From Hamadaea tsunoensis DSM 44101 (GTDB lineage: Bacteria > Actinomycetota > Actinomycetes > Mycobacteriales > Micromonosporaceae): 64,000 bases of DNA. The position numbers were made by a program, and so were the translations under genes. Under the pieces are notes generated by a model. The model had not been told where the DNA came from. It saw only the letters and a program-made list of their open reading frames with translations, and did not search any database. The stretch lies in NCBI RefSeq assembly GCF_000428945.1, contig NZ_AUAX01000014.1, forward strand, positions 62,001-126,000. The letters are read 5' to 3'. Positions 7,788-16,976 of the stretch are shown in pieces; within the stretch, counting starts at the first letter, position 1, and the number at the start of each line of letters is the position of its first letter.

Positions 7788-9689
7788 ATGTTCCTCGACC
7801 GACGGCGTACAGCCGGTCGGCGCGGCGGGTTCGCCCTCGTCGCGCTGGCCACGTTCGCCTCCGGACTCGGGTTGCTCCCGGCCACGGCGGCCTCCGCCAC
7901 GGACCCCGGAGTCGACCCTTCCTCGGTGACGGTCACGCTGCCCCCGGGCGGCACGACGGTGATCACCAAGACCGTCCACACGCCCACCGTGCCGCCCAAG
8001 CCGGACGTGGTGTTCCTCGCCGACACCACGGGCAGCATGGGCGCGGCCATCGGGAACGTCCGGACCAACGCGGCCTCGGTGCTGTCGTCGATCAGCGCGG
8101 CACAGCCGCAGGCCCAGTTCGGCGTCGCCGAGTACAAGGATTTCAACTGCGACGCCGTGCCGTTCAAGGTCGACCAGGGCATCACCGCCGATCAGTCGGC
8201 GGTGCAGGCCGGGATCAACCTCTGGTCCGCCGGGGGCGGTTGCGACCTGCCCGAGGCGGGCCTCAACGCGCTGTACCAGCTGGCCACCGGCGCGGTGACG
8301 TTCCGGGCCGACGGTACGCGGATCGTCGTGATCTTCGGTGACGCGACCTCGCACGACCCGAGCAACGGCCACTCGCTCGCGGACACGATCGCCGCTCTCC
8401 AGGCGGCCTCGGTACGCGTCGTCGCGGTCAACGTCGGCGCGCTCGACGCGGACGGCCAGGCGACCGCGCTCACCAACGCGACCGGCGGCGTGCTGCTGAA
8501 CAACGTGCCGCCGGACGAGGTGTCGGACGCCATCCTGGCCGGCATCCAGGCGATCAAGGTCACGGTGACGCCGACCGTCGTGTCGTGCGACGCCCCGCTG
8601 ACCCTGTCCTACAACCCGCCGAAGCAGGTCGTGACCAGCGGTGACGACGCGGTGTTCGCCGAGACCGCCAAGGTCGCCCCCGGTACGCCGGCCGGCACCT
8701 ACCACTGCACGGCGGACTTCCTGATCGACGGCACGAGCCGCGGCTACATCCAGCAGCTGACGGTGATCGTGCCCGGCCTGACCATCAACGACGTGACGGT
8801 GAACGAGAACGCCGGCACCGCGTCGTTCACGGTGCAGCTGTCGAACCCGGCCCCGTTCGTGGTGACGGCGAACTACGCCACCTCCAACGGCTCCGCGACC
8901 GCTCCGGCCGACTACACCGCCACCAGCGGTTCGATCGCGTTCGCCGCCGGGCAGACGAGCAAGCAGATCACGGTGCCGATCGTCGACGACACGATCGACG
9001 AGAACAACGAGACGTTCAACGTCACGCTGTCCGGTGCGGTCAACGCCGCTCTCACCGACCCGCTGGGCGTCGGGACGATCGTCGACCAGGACCGCAACGG
9101 CACCTTCTCCTGCTCGGCCACCGCGCTGAACCTGGCCGGCATCAAGCTGGGCACGGCCAACCCGGCCGACTCGCCCTGCGCGGACGACAGCGACACGGTC
9201 CTCTCGGCCAACCTGACCTCGGGTCTGGTCAACGTGCAGACCGGCGTCCTGACCGCCTCGACCGACCTCACGCCGGACAACCAGAACGTCCTGCCGGCCG
9301 CGGGTGACAAGGCGGTCTCCACCGCCCACATCCAGAGCACCAAGATCACCGTGGGCAGCCTGGTCACCATCGAGATCGGCGAGATCAACTCGTCGGCCAC
9401 CGCCAGCTGCGTCGCCGGTCCCGGCGGCCTGGCTCCGGCGTACGCGGGGGCCTCGTCGATCGCGTACCTGAAGATCAATGGAGTGGCGGTGACCGTCGGG
9501 ACCGCTCCGCTGACCATCCCGCTGGTCGTCGGCACACTGAAGATCAACGGCACCACGACGACCGGCACGAGCGTCGTCCAGCAGGCGGTCGCGCTCGACA
9601 CCCTGCTGACCGACGTGGTCCTCGGTGAGGCCAAGGCCGACGTGCACGGCACCACGGTGCACCCGACCGGCAACCCCTGCGTCGCCTAG
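7788..9689 (+). CDS. secreted VWA and Calx-beta domain protein
   Basis: 633 residues from the ATG preceded by AAAGGAG; 13 in-frame residues upstream are discarded because they precede the signal sequence. Signal peptide about 12-37 (FALVALATFASGLGLLPATAASA). A von Willebrand A domain follows with the metal-site start D79-T-T-G-S83, then a Calx-beta module about 330-450 (NENAGTASFTVQL, IDENNETFNVTL). The C-terminal ~180 residues resemble the choice-of-anchor type beta domains of actinobacterial exoproteins. Probably an adhesive or matrix-binding exported protein. A strong terminator follows. Confidence 0.85.
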   Translation: MFLDRRRTAGRRGGFALVALATFASGLGLLPATAASATDPGVDPSSVTVTLPPGGTTVITKTVHTPTVPPKPDVVFLADTTGSMGAAIGNVRTNAASVLSSISAAQPQAQFGVAEYKDFNCDAVPFKVDQGITADQSAVQAGINLWSAGGGCDLPEAGLNALYQLATGAVTFRADGTRIVVIFGDATSHDPSNGHSLADTIAALQAASVRVVAVNVGALDADGQATALTNATGGVLLNNVPPDEVSDAILAGIQAIKVTVTPTVVSCDAPLTLSYNPPKQVVTSGDDAVFAETAKVAPGTPAGTYHCTADFLIDGTSRGYIQQLTVIVPGLTINDVTVNENAGTASFTVQLSNPAPFVVTANYATSNGSATAPADYTATSGSIAFAAGQTSKQITVPIVDDTIDENNETFNVTLSGAVNAALTDPLGVGTIVDQDRNGTFSCSATALNLAGIKLGTANPADSPCADDSDTVLSANLTSGLVNVQTGVLTASTDLTPDNQNVLPAAGDKAVSTAHIQSTKITVGSLVTIEIGEINSSATASCVAGPGGLAPAYAGASSIAYLKINGVAVTVGTAPLTIPLVVGTLKINGTTTTGTSVVQQAVALDTLLTDVVLGEAKADVHGTTVHPTGNPCVA

Positions 9690-9719
9690 TTGAACTGACC
9701 CGCTGGGGAGGAGAAAGAG

Positions 9720-9749
9720 GCGGGGGCGGCCGGAGGGGGCCGCCCCCGC
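9720..9749 (+). terminator. strong GC hairpin after the VWA gene
   Basis: GCGGGGGCGGCC (9720-9731) pairs with GGCCGCCCCCGC (9738-9749) around a 6-nt loop, 30 bp after the stop. Confidence 0.8.
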
Positions 9750-9752
9750 CCA

Positions 9753-9776
9753 TTGACGTCTCCTACCGACCGGTAG
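9753..9776 (+). promoter_or_regulatory. promoter/operator of the carboxylesterase
   Basis: TTGACG (9753-9758) is a good -35. CTACCGACCGGTAG (9763-9776) is near-palindromic and resembles TetR-family operators of the ACCGACCGGT type. It sits 12 bp before the ATG, where bound repressor would block transcription. The cognate regulator is not obvious nearby. Confidence 0.45.
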
Positions 9777-9788
9777 CACACTGCGCCG

Positions 9789-11258
9789 ATGCAGGAGATC
9801 GTGACCGTTGCCCAGGGCCGGCTCCGCGGCCGGGTCGAGGACGGTGTCGCCGCCTTCCTCGGCATCCCGTACGCGGCCGCCCCCGTCGGCCCGCTCAGGT
9901 TCGCCGCTCCGCAGCCGCCCACCGCCTGGGACGGCGTACGCGATGCGACGGCGTTCGGCCCGACGGCGCCGAAACCGCCCTATCGGGCCCCGCTCGACGA
10001 GATCCTGCCGGATCCGGTGATCCCCGGCGACGACTGGCTGACGGTCAACGTGTGGACCGCGGCCGAACCCGGCGAGAGCCGGCCCGTCATGGTGTGGATC
10101 CACGGCGGAGCCTTCGTCAACGGCAGCGCTGCCGTCCCCGCGTACGACGGGTCGGCCTTCGCGCGGGACGGCGTGGTGCTCGTCTCGATGAACTACCGGC
10201 TCGGAGTCGAGGGATTCGCGCTGCTGCCGGACGCGCCCGCCAACCGCGGCCTGCTCGACCAGATCGCCGCCCTCGCCTGGGTACGCGACAACGTCGCGGC
10301 CTTCGGCGGCGACCCCGACCAGGTCACGGTCTTCGGCGAGTCGGCCGGGGCGATGAGCGTGACGACGCTGCTGACGATGCCGGCCGCCGCGGGCCTGTTC
10401 CATCGGGCGATCACGCAGAGCGGCTCGGTGCAGGCGGCCGCCACGCCGGCCGACGCCCGGCTCGTGCTCGGAGTGCTCGGCGAGCTGCTCGGCGGCCCGG
10501 TCACCGCGGCGGAACTCGCCGCTGTGGACAGCGAGACCCTGATCGACGCGCAGCGGCAGATCAGCGCGGAGGTGTCGGCGGGCGCCGATCCAGCCCGCTA
10601 CGGCGCCAGCATCGCGGCCGCCAACATGGCCTTCATCCCCGTCGTGGACGGCGACAGCCTGCCCCTGCATCCGATGCTCGCCATCGCGGACGGGGTCGGG
10701 GCGGGCGTACCGCTGCTGACGGGGACGACCGCCGAGGAGTACCGGCTGTTCCTGGTGCCGACCGGCATCGCGTCCTTCGTCAACGACGAGGCGCTGAACC
10801 ATCTCGCCGGGCGGCTCGGGGCCGGCGAGGAGATCCTGCGCCTCTACCGCGCCAACCGGCCCGGCGCCACCCCGGGCGACCTGCTCAGCGCCGTGCTGAC
10901 CGACGTCTTCTTCCGCTTCCCGGCGCTCGCCGTGGCCACGGCCCGGCTCGTCACCGGCGCGACCACCTACTTCTACGAGTTCGCGGTGCCCTCGTCGGCC
11001 CGCGGGCTCGGCGCGTGCCACGCCGCCGAGATCGGCTACGTCTTCGACAACCTCGCGGCCGCCGCCGAACTCTCGGGATCCGATGCGCCCCAGCTGATCG
11101 CCGATGCCATGCACAGCTCATGGGTACGCTTCGCGCGTACCGGCGATCCGGGCTGGCCCGCGCACGACGACGCGTACCCGATCATGGTTTTCGGACTGCC
11201 GGAGCCGCGCGTGGAGTGGGACGTGCGCGGCGAGGAGAGACTGGCCTGGGCCCGCTGA
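9789..11258 (+). CDS. type B carboxylesterase
   Basis: 489 residues, the usual size for PnbA/type B esterases. The N-terminal family signature is FLGIPYAAAPVGPLRF; the oxyanion hole is HGGAF at 105-109; the nucleophile Ser185 is in GESAGAMS; the late His is in LGACHAAEIGYVF. No signal peptide, so the enzyme is cytoplasmic and should hydrolyse carboxylic esters of broad range. A start 6 bp beyond the operator leaves little or no leader. It converges on the C39-like peptidase gene. Confidence 0.9.
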   Translation: MQEIVTVAQGRLRGRVEDGVAAFLGIPYAAAPVGPLRFAAPQPPTAWDGVRDATAFGPTAPKPPYRAPLDEILPDPVIPGDDWLTVNVWTAAEPGESRPVMVWIHGGAFVNGSAAVPAYDGSAFARDGVVLVSMNYRLGVEGFALLPDAPANRGLLDQIAALAWVRDNVAAFGGDPDQVTVFGESAGAMSVTTLLTMPAAAGLFHRAITQSGSVQAAATPADARLVLGVLGELLGGPVTAAELAAVDSETLIDAQRQISAEVSAGADPARYGASIAAANMAFIPVVDGDSLPLHPMLAIADGVGAGVPLLTGTTAEEYRLFLVPTGIASFVNDEALNHLAGRLGAGEEILRLYRANRPGATPGDLLSAVLTDVFFRFPALAVATARLVTGATTYFYEFAVPSSARGLGACHAAEIGYVFDNLAAAAELSGSDAPQLIADAMHSSWVRFARTGDPGWPAHDDAYPIMVFGLPEPRVEWDVRGEERLAWAR

Positions 11259-11272
11259 TCCGCGGGCCCAGG
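11245..11272. terminator. hairpin between convergent esterase and peptidase genes
   Basis: CCTGGGCCCGC (11245-11255) and GCGGGCCCAGG (11262-11272) are an exact 11-bp stem with a 6-nt loop that overlaps the esterase stop codon; it can serve both converging transcripts. Confidence 0.6.
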
Positions 11273-11279
11273 GGTCAGC

Positions 11280-12596
11280 TCACCAGTTGTTCGAGCCGGG
11301 GACCGTGGGCCACGGCTTGTACCACGGCTTGATCAGGTACGCGACGCCGCCGGAACCGCTGCCGATGGTGCCGCTCGCCCGCACCCGCTTGGTACGCAGC
11401 CAGACGGTCTCCAGCTGGCTGCGCTTGTAGATGTTGCGGACCACACTGTCCGAAGAGGACGCCGGGTCGTTGACGATCACGTCACCGGTGCTGGTGAAGC
11501 CCACGATGACGAACAGGTGCCCGGAGGTCGAGTAGTTCGACCCGTCGAGCTCGCTGGCCAGGAACGACAGCGAGACGACGACCGGGATGCCGTGCTTGAT
11601 GAACACCTCGACCTCGTCGAGCGAGTGCATCTGCGTCACGATCGCGTCGAGCCCCAGGTACGAGGCCGCGTACGCGGTGTTGAACGGCCAGTTGCCCGTG
11701 CCCGGGTACTGGGAGTCGTACGTGCCGCGGGCGGCCGCGTCGACCTGCGGGTCGGCGTAGGACGGATCCACCCACGACGTGTCGGGGTGGTACCCGTAGT
11801 AGCTGACGACCATCTGCGTGGACGTCGGCGAGCACCAGGCCTCGCCGCCGCCGTCGTACTCGGGGTACTCGCCGGAGTGGATGTTCTGCGAGTACGCCGG
11901 CACGGCCAGCTCGGTGCCCCAGGCGATGTGCCCGGCGCTCGGGGTCACCGTGAACCGGTCGGGCACGTTCGAGGCGAAGGCGCCCAGCTCCCATACGCGC
12001 GGCCGGGCGAGCTGCCCCGGCTTCTTGTAGAGCGTGAGGCGCAGCTGGTAGTCGGTCAGCAGGACACCGGCCGACGGGTCGTCGATCGCGAACGTGTCGG
12101 TCCAGATGGTCGAGTAGGGATCACCCTGGTCGTCCACGCTGGTCCGGATGATGTCGCCGTCGCCCTTGGCCCAGATGCCCATGGTGTACCAGGGGGTGTG
12201 GGCGCCGTTGCTGTACGTGCCGTACAGCTCGACCTTGAGCCAGGTGCCGGCGGGGGTGTCGGCGTTCCACGACGAGACCACCTCGCTGGCCCCGAAGCCG
12301 ATGTGGTGCACCGGCGAGGTCCAGGTCGAGTAGTCCCAGCTGGCAGTGGTTCCGTTGTGCGGGTCGGTGTACTGCGTCTGCCCGGCCGGCAACCCCATCG
12401 TCACCCCGGTACGCAGCCCCGGGATGTTGAACACGCCCTGCGACGAGCCCTTGGCCCAGTCGGCGTACGTGCTGGTGCGGTTGTATTCGATCTGTTCGTC
12501 GTGCTGGACCGCGGGATGGGCCGCCGCGGGGGTCGCGGCGACCCCCAGGGCCAGCGTGCCCGCGCTGACCAGCGCGAGGATGTGACGTATGGCCAT
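11280..12596 (-). CDS. secreted C39-like cysteine peptidase family protein
   Basis: 438 residues from an ATG with a GGGAGGA ribosome site; 12 upstream in-frame residues are discarded. Signal peptide ends near ATPAAA|HP (residue 26). The first half is a beta-rich domain without a name I can assign. The second half is a papain-like peptidase C39-type domain: Cys255 in GEAWCSPTS, His360 in TSGHLFVIVGF and Asp377 in VNDPAS form the expected triad. Probably an extracellular or cell-wall peptidase. Followed (minus strand) by the hairpin shared with the esterase. Confidence 0.85.
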   Translation of the reverse strand: MAIRHILALVSAGTLALGVAATPAAAHPAVQHDEQIEYNRTSTYADWAKGSSQGVFNIPGLRTGVTMGLPAGQTQYTDPHNGTTASWDYSTWTSPVHHIGFGASEVVSSWNADTPAGTWLKVELYGTYSNGAHTPWYTMGIWAKGDGDIIRTSVDDQGDPYSTIWTDTFAIDDPSAGVLLTDYQLRLTLYKKPGQLARPRVWELGAFASNVPDRFTVTPSAGHIAWGTELAVPAYSQNIHSGEYPEYDGGGEAWCSPTSTQMVVSYYGYHPDTSWVDPSYADPQVDAAARGTYDSQYPGTGNWPFNTAYAASYLGLDAIVTQMHSLDEVEVFIKHGIPVVVSLSFLASELDGSNYSTSGHLFVIVGFTSTGDVIVNDPASSSDSVVRNIYKRSQLETVWLRTKRVRASGTIGSGSGGVAYLIKPWYKPWPTVPGSNNW

Positions 12597-12748
12597 TCGT
12601 GTCCTCCCACGCGAAGGGCGGAAAACCTCCATGCGTCACTATCAGCCCCGCAAAGCCTTTTCGCTAGAGGTAGCACGAACGAAAATCCTTCCCATTGACG
12701 GCCTCCGCGCCCCTTGCACCCATTTGGCCGCCCGCCCCGTTGCCCCAA

Positions 12749-12823
12749 GATCCCGTTTGGATCAGGGAGATCACCCGAATCTTGGGCCATGATTCGGGTG
12801 ATCTCCCTGATCCAAACGGGATC
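12749..12823. repeat. perfect 32-bp inverted repeat
   Basis: Arms 12749-12780 and 12792-12823 are exact reverse complements of 32 bp with an 11-nt loop, located 26 bp beyond the stop of the minus-strand GH16 gene and upstream of the peptidase gene. It may terminate GH16 transcription, but a flawless 32-bp dyad with only 11 nt between arms is far beyond a normal terminator and suggests a dispersed palindromic element. It shares the GATC-rich style of the repeat at 6077. Confidence 0.8.
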
Positions 12824-12849
12824 ATCGGCCTCACCTGTGAGGGAACGCG

Positions 12850-14649
12850 TTATGAGCCGTAGACCTGGAACTCCCAGAGGGAGTAGCCGTAGGCCGTGGC
12901 CCGCTGCGTGCCGTACATGCGCACGTAGCGGCCGGTGCCGGTGACGTTCAGGGTCTGCACCCCGCCCGCACCCGTCGTGATCGAGTAGACGTTCGTCCAG
13001 TTCGTCCCGTCAGCCGACGTCTGGATCTGGAAGGCCTTGGCGTACGCGGGCTCCCAGTTCAGGACGACCTTGCTGACCGAGTGGGACGCGCCAAGATCCA
13101 CCTGAACCCATTGCGGATCACTGAAGGCGGAGGACCAGCGCGTACCGGTGTTGCCGTCGGTGGCCGCCGACGCCGGGAACGTGGCGTTCTCGGTGGACGA
13201 CGCGGTGGTCGGATGCCCTTGCGAGAGCAGGGTTCCGCCGCCGGTACCGCCGCCCGGCACACCCTGCACGCCGAACTCCCACAGCGAATAGCCGTACGCC
13301 GTGGCTCTCTGCGTACCGTTCACGCGGATGTAGCGGCCGGTTCCGGTCAGGGCCAGATCGTCGGTCCCGCCGTCGCCCGTGGTGGTCGAGTAGATGTTGG
13401 TCCAGGTGGTTCCGTCGGCCGACGTCTGGATCTGGTACGCCTTCGCGTACGCCGCCTCCCAGTTCAGCGTCACGTGACTGATGTCGTACGACTGGCCGAG
13501 GTCCACCTGGATCCACTGCGGGTCGCTGAACGCGGACGACCAGCGCGTACCCGTGTTGCCGTCGGTGGCGTTGGCGGCGGCGAGGGTGGCGTTCTCGGCC
13601 GAGGACGCGGTGGTGGGCTTGCCCTGGGCGATGTTCGTCCCGCCGGTGCCGCCGGTGGGTGTCGGCGAGGGCGAGGAGCTGCCCGGGCCCTTGTTGTAGA
13701 CCGCCACGTAGTCGATGTTCATCTGTCCACCCGAGACGGTGCCGGCGAACGGCCCGCCGCCGAAGGCGGCCGGGAAGCCGCCGCCCATCGCGAGGTCGTA
13801 GATGATGAAGAACGGGTGGTCGACCGCGTTGGCCCAGGTGGTGGCGTCCACGACGGTGGAGTTGAGGGTGAAGTAGTTGTTCCCGTCGAGATACCAGCGG
13901 ATCTGTTCCGGCGACACCGACCGGTCGATCTCGACCGCGTAGGTGTGGTAGCCGGTCTGGCAGCCGGCGCAGGCGCGCTCGCCGCTGCCCCGGCCGGTCG
14001 ACTCGTTGCAGGGGCCGCCGGGGTTGACGCCGCAGTGCAGCGTGCCGAAGACCGAGCTGCGGCCGTTGATGTCCTCCAGGATGTCGATCTCCCCGGAGGT
14101 CGGCCACGTCGTTCCCGTACGCAGTGTCGAGCCGAGCATCCAGAAGGCCGGCCAGTACCCGGCGCCGTTGGCGGTGGTGACGTTGGGCTGCTGGATCGAC
14201 GACTCCATCCGCACGACCCCGCCGGCCGGGGCGCCGAAGGTGGCCGCCTGGGTCTCGACGCGGCCCGACGTCCAACCGGAGTTCGGGTCGGTTCCCGAGT
14301 GCAGCGCCCGCAGGACGAGGTGGCCGTTGCCGTCGGTGAACACGTTGGCGGTGCTGTTGGTCATGGTCTCGATCTCGCCGGTGCCGAAGCTGCTGCCCGG
14401 CCCGGTGTCGTACTTCCAGGTGCCGGTGTCCAGACCGGTGTTGGCCGCGCCGGAGAAGTCGTCGCTCCAGGTCAGCGTGAAACCGGGCGGCGGGGCGGGG
14501 ATCGCGGCATTGGCCGACGGCTGGGCGGCGACCACGGCGAGCGTGGCCGCTCCGGCCGACGCGGCCGTCAGGGCGATCGCGAAGAATCCGGAGCGCAGGC
14601 GGCGCAGCCTTCGGCGGCCGGCGCTCTCGTACACGGTGGAGATGGACAT
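12850..14649 (-). CDS. secreted glycoside hydrolase family 16 glucanase with two discoidin (F5/8 type C) modules
   Basis: 599 residues from the ATG behind GGGAGGA; the longer frame reaches into the upstream region. Signal peptide to about ANA|AIPAP (residue 48). The GH16 domain spans ~55-310 with the catalytic motif E187-I-D-I-L-E192, expected nucleophile and acid/base. A Ser/Pro/Thr/Gly linker (~315-335) joins two tandem CBM32/discoidin modules (~335-460 and ~465-599), nearly identical to each other (both contain TDGNTGTRWSSAFSDPQW). It probably cleaves beta-1,3- or mixed-linkage glucans outside the cell. A LacI-type palindrome lies upstream. Confidence 0.92.
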   Translation of the reverse strand: MSISTVYESAGRRRLRRLRSGFFAIALTAASAGAATLAVVAAQPSANAAIPAPPPGFTLTWSDDFSGAANTGLDTGTWKYDTGPGSSFGTGEIETMTNSTANVFTDGNGHLVLRALHSGTDPNSGWTSGRVETQAATFGAPAGGVVRMESSIQQPNVTTANGAGYWPAFWMLGSTLRTGTTWPTSGEIDILEDINGRSSVFGTLHCGVNPGGPCNESTGRGSGERACAGCQTGYHTYAVEIDRSVSPEQIRWYLDGNNYFTLNSTVVDATTWANAVDHPFFIIYDLAMGGGFPAAFGGGPFAGTVSGGQMNIDYVAVYNKGPGSSSPSPTPTGGTGGTNIAQGKPTTASSAENATLAAANATDGNTGTRWSSAFSDPQWIQVDLGQSYDISHVTLNWEAAYAKAYQIQTSADGTTWTNIYSTTTGDGGTDDLALTGTGRYIRVNGTQRATAYGYSLWEFGVQGVPGGGTGGGTLLSQGHPTTASSTENATFPASAATDGNTGTRWSSAFSDPQWVQVDLGASHSVSKVVLNWEPAYAKAFQIQTSADGTNWTNVYSITTGAGGVQTLNVTGTGRYVRMYGTQRATAYGYSLWEFQVYGS

Positions 14650-14738
14650 GGTCCTCCCTCGGTAGATGGCAAGTCGGCCGGGCGGACAGGGCGGTCCGGG
14701 CGGGACGGTGGCCGACAGGGCGGTGCACATCTGTGGGG

Positions 14739-14756
14739 CGAGAGAGCGCTCTCTCG
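14739..14756 (-). promoter_or_regulatory. 18-bp perfect palindrome, LacI-family type operator
   Basis: CGAGAGAGCGCTCTCTCG is an exact 18-bp palindrome centred on GAGCGCTC, the core seen in CebR/BglR-like LacI-family operators that control actinobacterial glycoside hydrolases. It is 90 bp upstream of the GH16 start. No lacI gene is in the window, so a distant sugar-responsive regulator is inferred. Confidence 0.65.
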
Positions 14757-14942
14757 GGAGGCTATGCGCCGCGACGACATCGGTCAATGGCTTGCCGGAA
14801 TTTTCCGGGACCGGTCCGGCACCGGTTGCTGGTCTGAGGTTCATCATCCGTTCGGCCGGTCGCAGAGTAGCCGTAGGGAGGAGCCGATCGGCTGTCACCG
14901 AACCCGCACGCTGGGTGTCCACTCTGTACCCACGGAGGTCCG

Positions 14943-16973
14943 ATGTCCCCCATCTCCCGCCGCCAGGTCCTCGGCGCGGCCGCCGCGAGCGCCGCCGCCG
15001 TCGCCGTCCCGGCCGGGTTGCCCGGCGCGGCGCAGGCCGCCCTCACCGGCACGATCGCCGACGTCCAGCACGTCGTCATCCTCATGCAGGAGAACCGTTC
15101 CTTCGACCACTACTTCGGTACGCTGCGCGGCGTCCGCGGGTTCGCCGACCGCTCCGCCATCCAGCTGTCCGGCGGCTATCCGGTGTTCAACCAGCCGAAC
15201 GTGGGCGCCCGCCAGTACCCGTGGCAGATGTCGCTCACGCCGAGCGCGGCCGGTCAGACGCCGGAGGTCCTCGCGCAGTGCGACGGCTCCCTCGACCACG
15301 GCTGGTCGAGCCAGCACTCCGCGTGGAACAACGGCAAGATGGACAACTGGGTCCTCGCCAAGCTCAACGTACGCACGCTCGGCTTCATGAACCGCACCGA
15401 CAACCCGTTCTACTACGGGCTGGCCGACGCGTACACGGTCTGCGACGCGTACCACTGCTCGATCCTGAGCGCGACGGGTCCTAACAGGACGTATCTCTGG
15501 TCGGGTTCGATCGACCCGGCCGGTACGCACGGCGGCCCCGCGAACGACGGCGGCGACGAGTCCGGCCTGACCTACCAGACCTACGCCGAGTCGCTGCAGA
15601 ACGCGGGAGTCAGCTGGAAGGTCTACCAGAACGCGAACGACAACTACGGCGACAACGGGCTGGCCTATTTCACGCAGTTCGTCGACGCCCCCGCCGGTAC
15701 GCCGCTGCACGACCGCGGGATGGCCTCGGTGCCCGCCGTCACCGGCAGCACCGACGGCGACATCATCGCCGCCCTGCGCTCCGACGTCGTCGCCGGTACG
15801 CTCCCGCGGGTCTCCTGGATCGTCACCAACCAGGCGTTCTCCGAGCACCCCGACGCCCCGCCCGGCGACGGCGCGAACTTCGTCAGCCGCGTACTGGCCG
15901 CGCTGGCCGCGAATCCGGCCGTGCTCGACTCGACCGTCTTCCTGCTCACCTACGACGAGAACGACGGCTTCTTCGACCACGTCCCGCCGCCCGTACCCGC
16001 GTCCGGCACGGCCGACGAGTTCGTCTCGGGCAAGCCGATCGGGCTGGGGTTCCGCGTACCGATGCTGGTCGTGTCGCCCTGGTCGCGGGGCGGCTGGGTC
16101 AACTCGCAGGTGTTCGACCACACCTCGGTGATCCGCTTCCTGGAACGCTGGACGGCCGCCCTCGGCACCCCGGCGACCTGCCCGAACATCAGCGCCTGGC
16201 GGCGCGCGGTCTGCGGCGACCTGACCACCGCGTTCGACTTCACGAGCCCGGTCTACGGCCTGCCCGCCCTGCCGGCCGCGCCGTCGATCATCGGCAAGTC
16301 CCACTGCGACCCGCTGCCGAACCCCAAGCCGGCCACCAACGCCCTGCCCGCCCAGGAATCCGGTACGCGTCCCGCCCGCGCCCTGCCGTACCAGCCGAAC
16401 GCGTACGTCGACCATCTCGAGTTCGGGTCGGCCGGCAAGATCCTCGTCTGGCTCCGCATGGACAACCTCGGCACGGCCGGAACGCACTTCGCCGCGTACG
16501 CCAACGCGTACCGGACCGGCGGCCCGTGGCAGTACACGGTGAGCCCGGGTGGCAGCACGAGCGACTTCTTCAACGTCGGCAGCGGCTACGGCAGCGGCAA
16601 GTACGACCTGACGATCATCGGCCCGAACCGGTTCCTGCGCCGGTTCACCGGGGACGCCTCGACCGGCGGCAAGAACACCGAGGTCCGCAGCTCGTCCGCG
16701 ACCGCGCCCAACACCGGCAAGACGGCGCTCTGGCTGACGATGGCGAACACCGGATCAGCGGCCGCGACGTTCACGGTGACGTCGAACAACTACCGCTCCG
16801 ACGGCCCCTGGACGTACGCCGTCCCGGCCGGCGGCACGGTCGCGGACTACTTCAACGCGGTCGCGTACACGAACGGCTGGTACGACTTCACGGTCACCTG
16901 CTCGGCGGACGCGTCCTGGTCGCGCCGGTTCACCGGCCACATCGAAACCGGCTCCCCGAGCGTCTCCGGCTGA
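14943..16973 (+). CDS. Tat-exported phospholipase C (non-haemolytic type, phosphoesterase family)
   Basis: 676 residues, standard for PlcN-type enzymes. An N-terminal Tat motif SRRQVLG is followed by an Ala-rich segment ending near AQA|AL. The phosphoesterase domain begins VQHVVILMQENRSFDHYFGTL (split: VILMQENRSFDHYFG is the hallmark) and contains LLTYDENDGFFDHVPPP, both metal/phosphate-site motifs. Two C-terminal repeats of ~85 residues (DUF756-like; NAYRTGGPW and NNYRSDGPW) end the protein. It would release diglyceride from phospholipids or scavenge phosphate outside the cell. Start chosen from ACGGAGGTCCG just before the ATG. Confidence 0.92.
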   Translation: MSPISRRQVLGAAAASAAAVAVPAGLPGAAQAALTGTIADVQHVVILMQENRSFDHYFGTLRGVRGFADRSAIQLSGGYPVFNQPNVGARQYPWQMSLTPSAAGQTPEVLAQCDGSLDHGWSSQHSAWNNGKMDNWVLAKLNVRTLGFMNRTDNPFYYGLADAYTVCDAYHCSILSATGPNRTYLWSGSIDPAGTHGGPANDGGDESGLTYQTYAESLQNAGVSWKVYQNANDNYGDNGLAYFTQFVDAPAGTPLHDRGMASVPAVTGSTDGDIIAALRSDVVAGTLPRVSWIVTNQAFSEHPDAPPGDGANFVSRVLAALAANPAVLDSTVFLLTYDENDGFFDHVPPPVPASGTADEFVSGKPIGLGFRVPMLVVSPWSRGGWVNSQVFDHTSVIRFLERWTAALGTPATCPNISAWRRAVCGDLTTAFDFTSPVYGLPALPAAPSIIGKSHCDPLPNPKPATNALPAQESGTRPARALPYQPNAYVDHLEFGSAGKILVWLRMDNLGTAGTHFAAYANAYRTGGPWQYTVSPGGSTSDFFNVGSGYGSGKYDLTIIGPNRFLRRFTGDASTGGKNTEVRSSSATAPNTGKTALWLTMANTGSAAATFTVTSNNYRSDGPWTYAVPAGGTVADYFNAVAYTNGWYDFTVTCSADASWSRRFTGHIETGSPSVSG

Positions 16974-16976
16974 TCC

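Noticed and set aside
7692..11114. 1140-codon open frame on the minus strand
   Set aside because: Antisense shadow of the VWA and esterase genes; Arg/Gly/His-rich translation with no domains, caused by GC3 bias.
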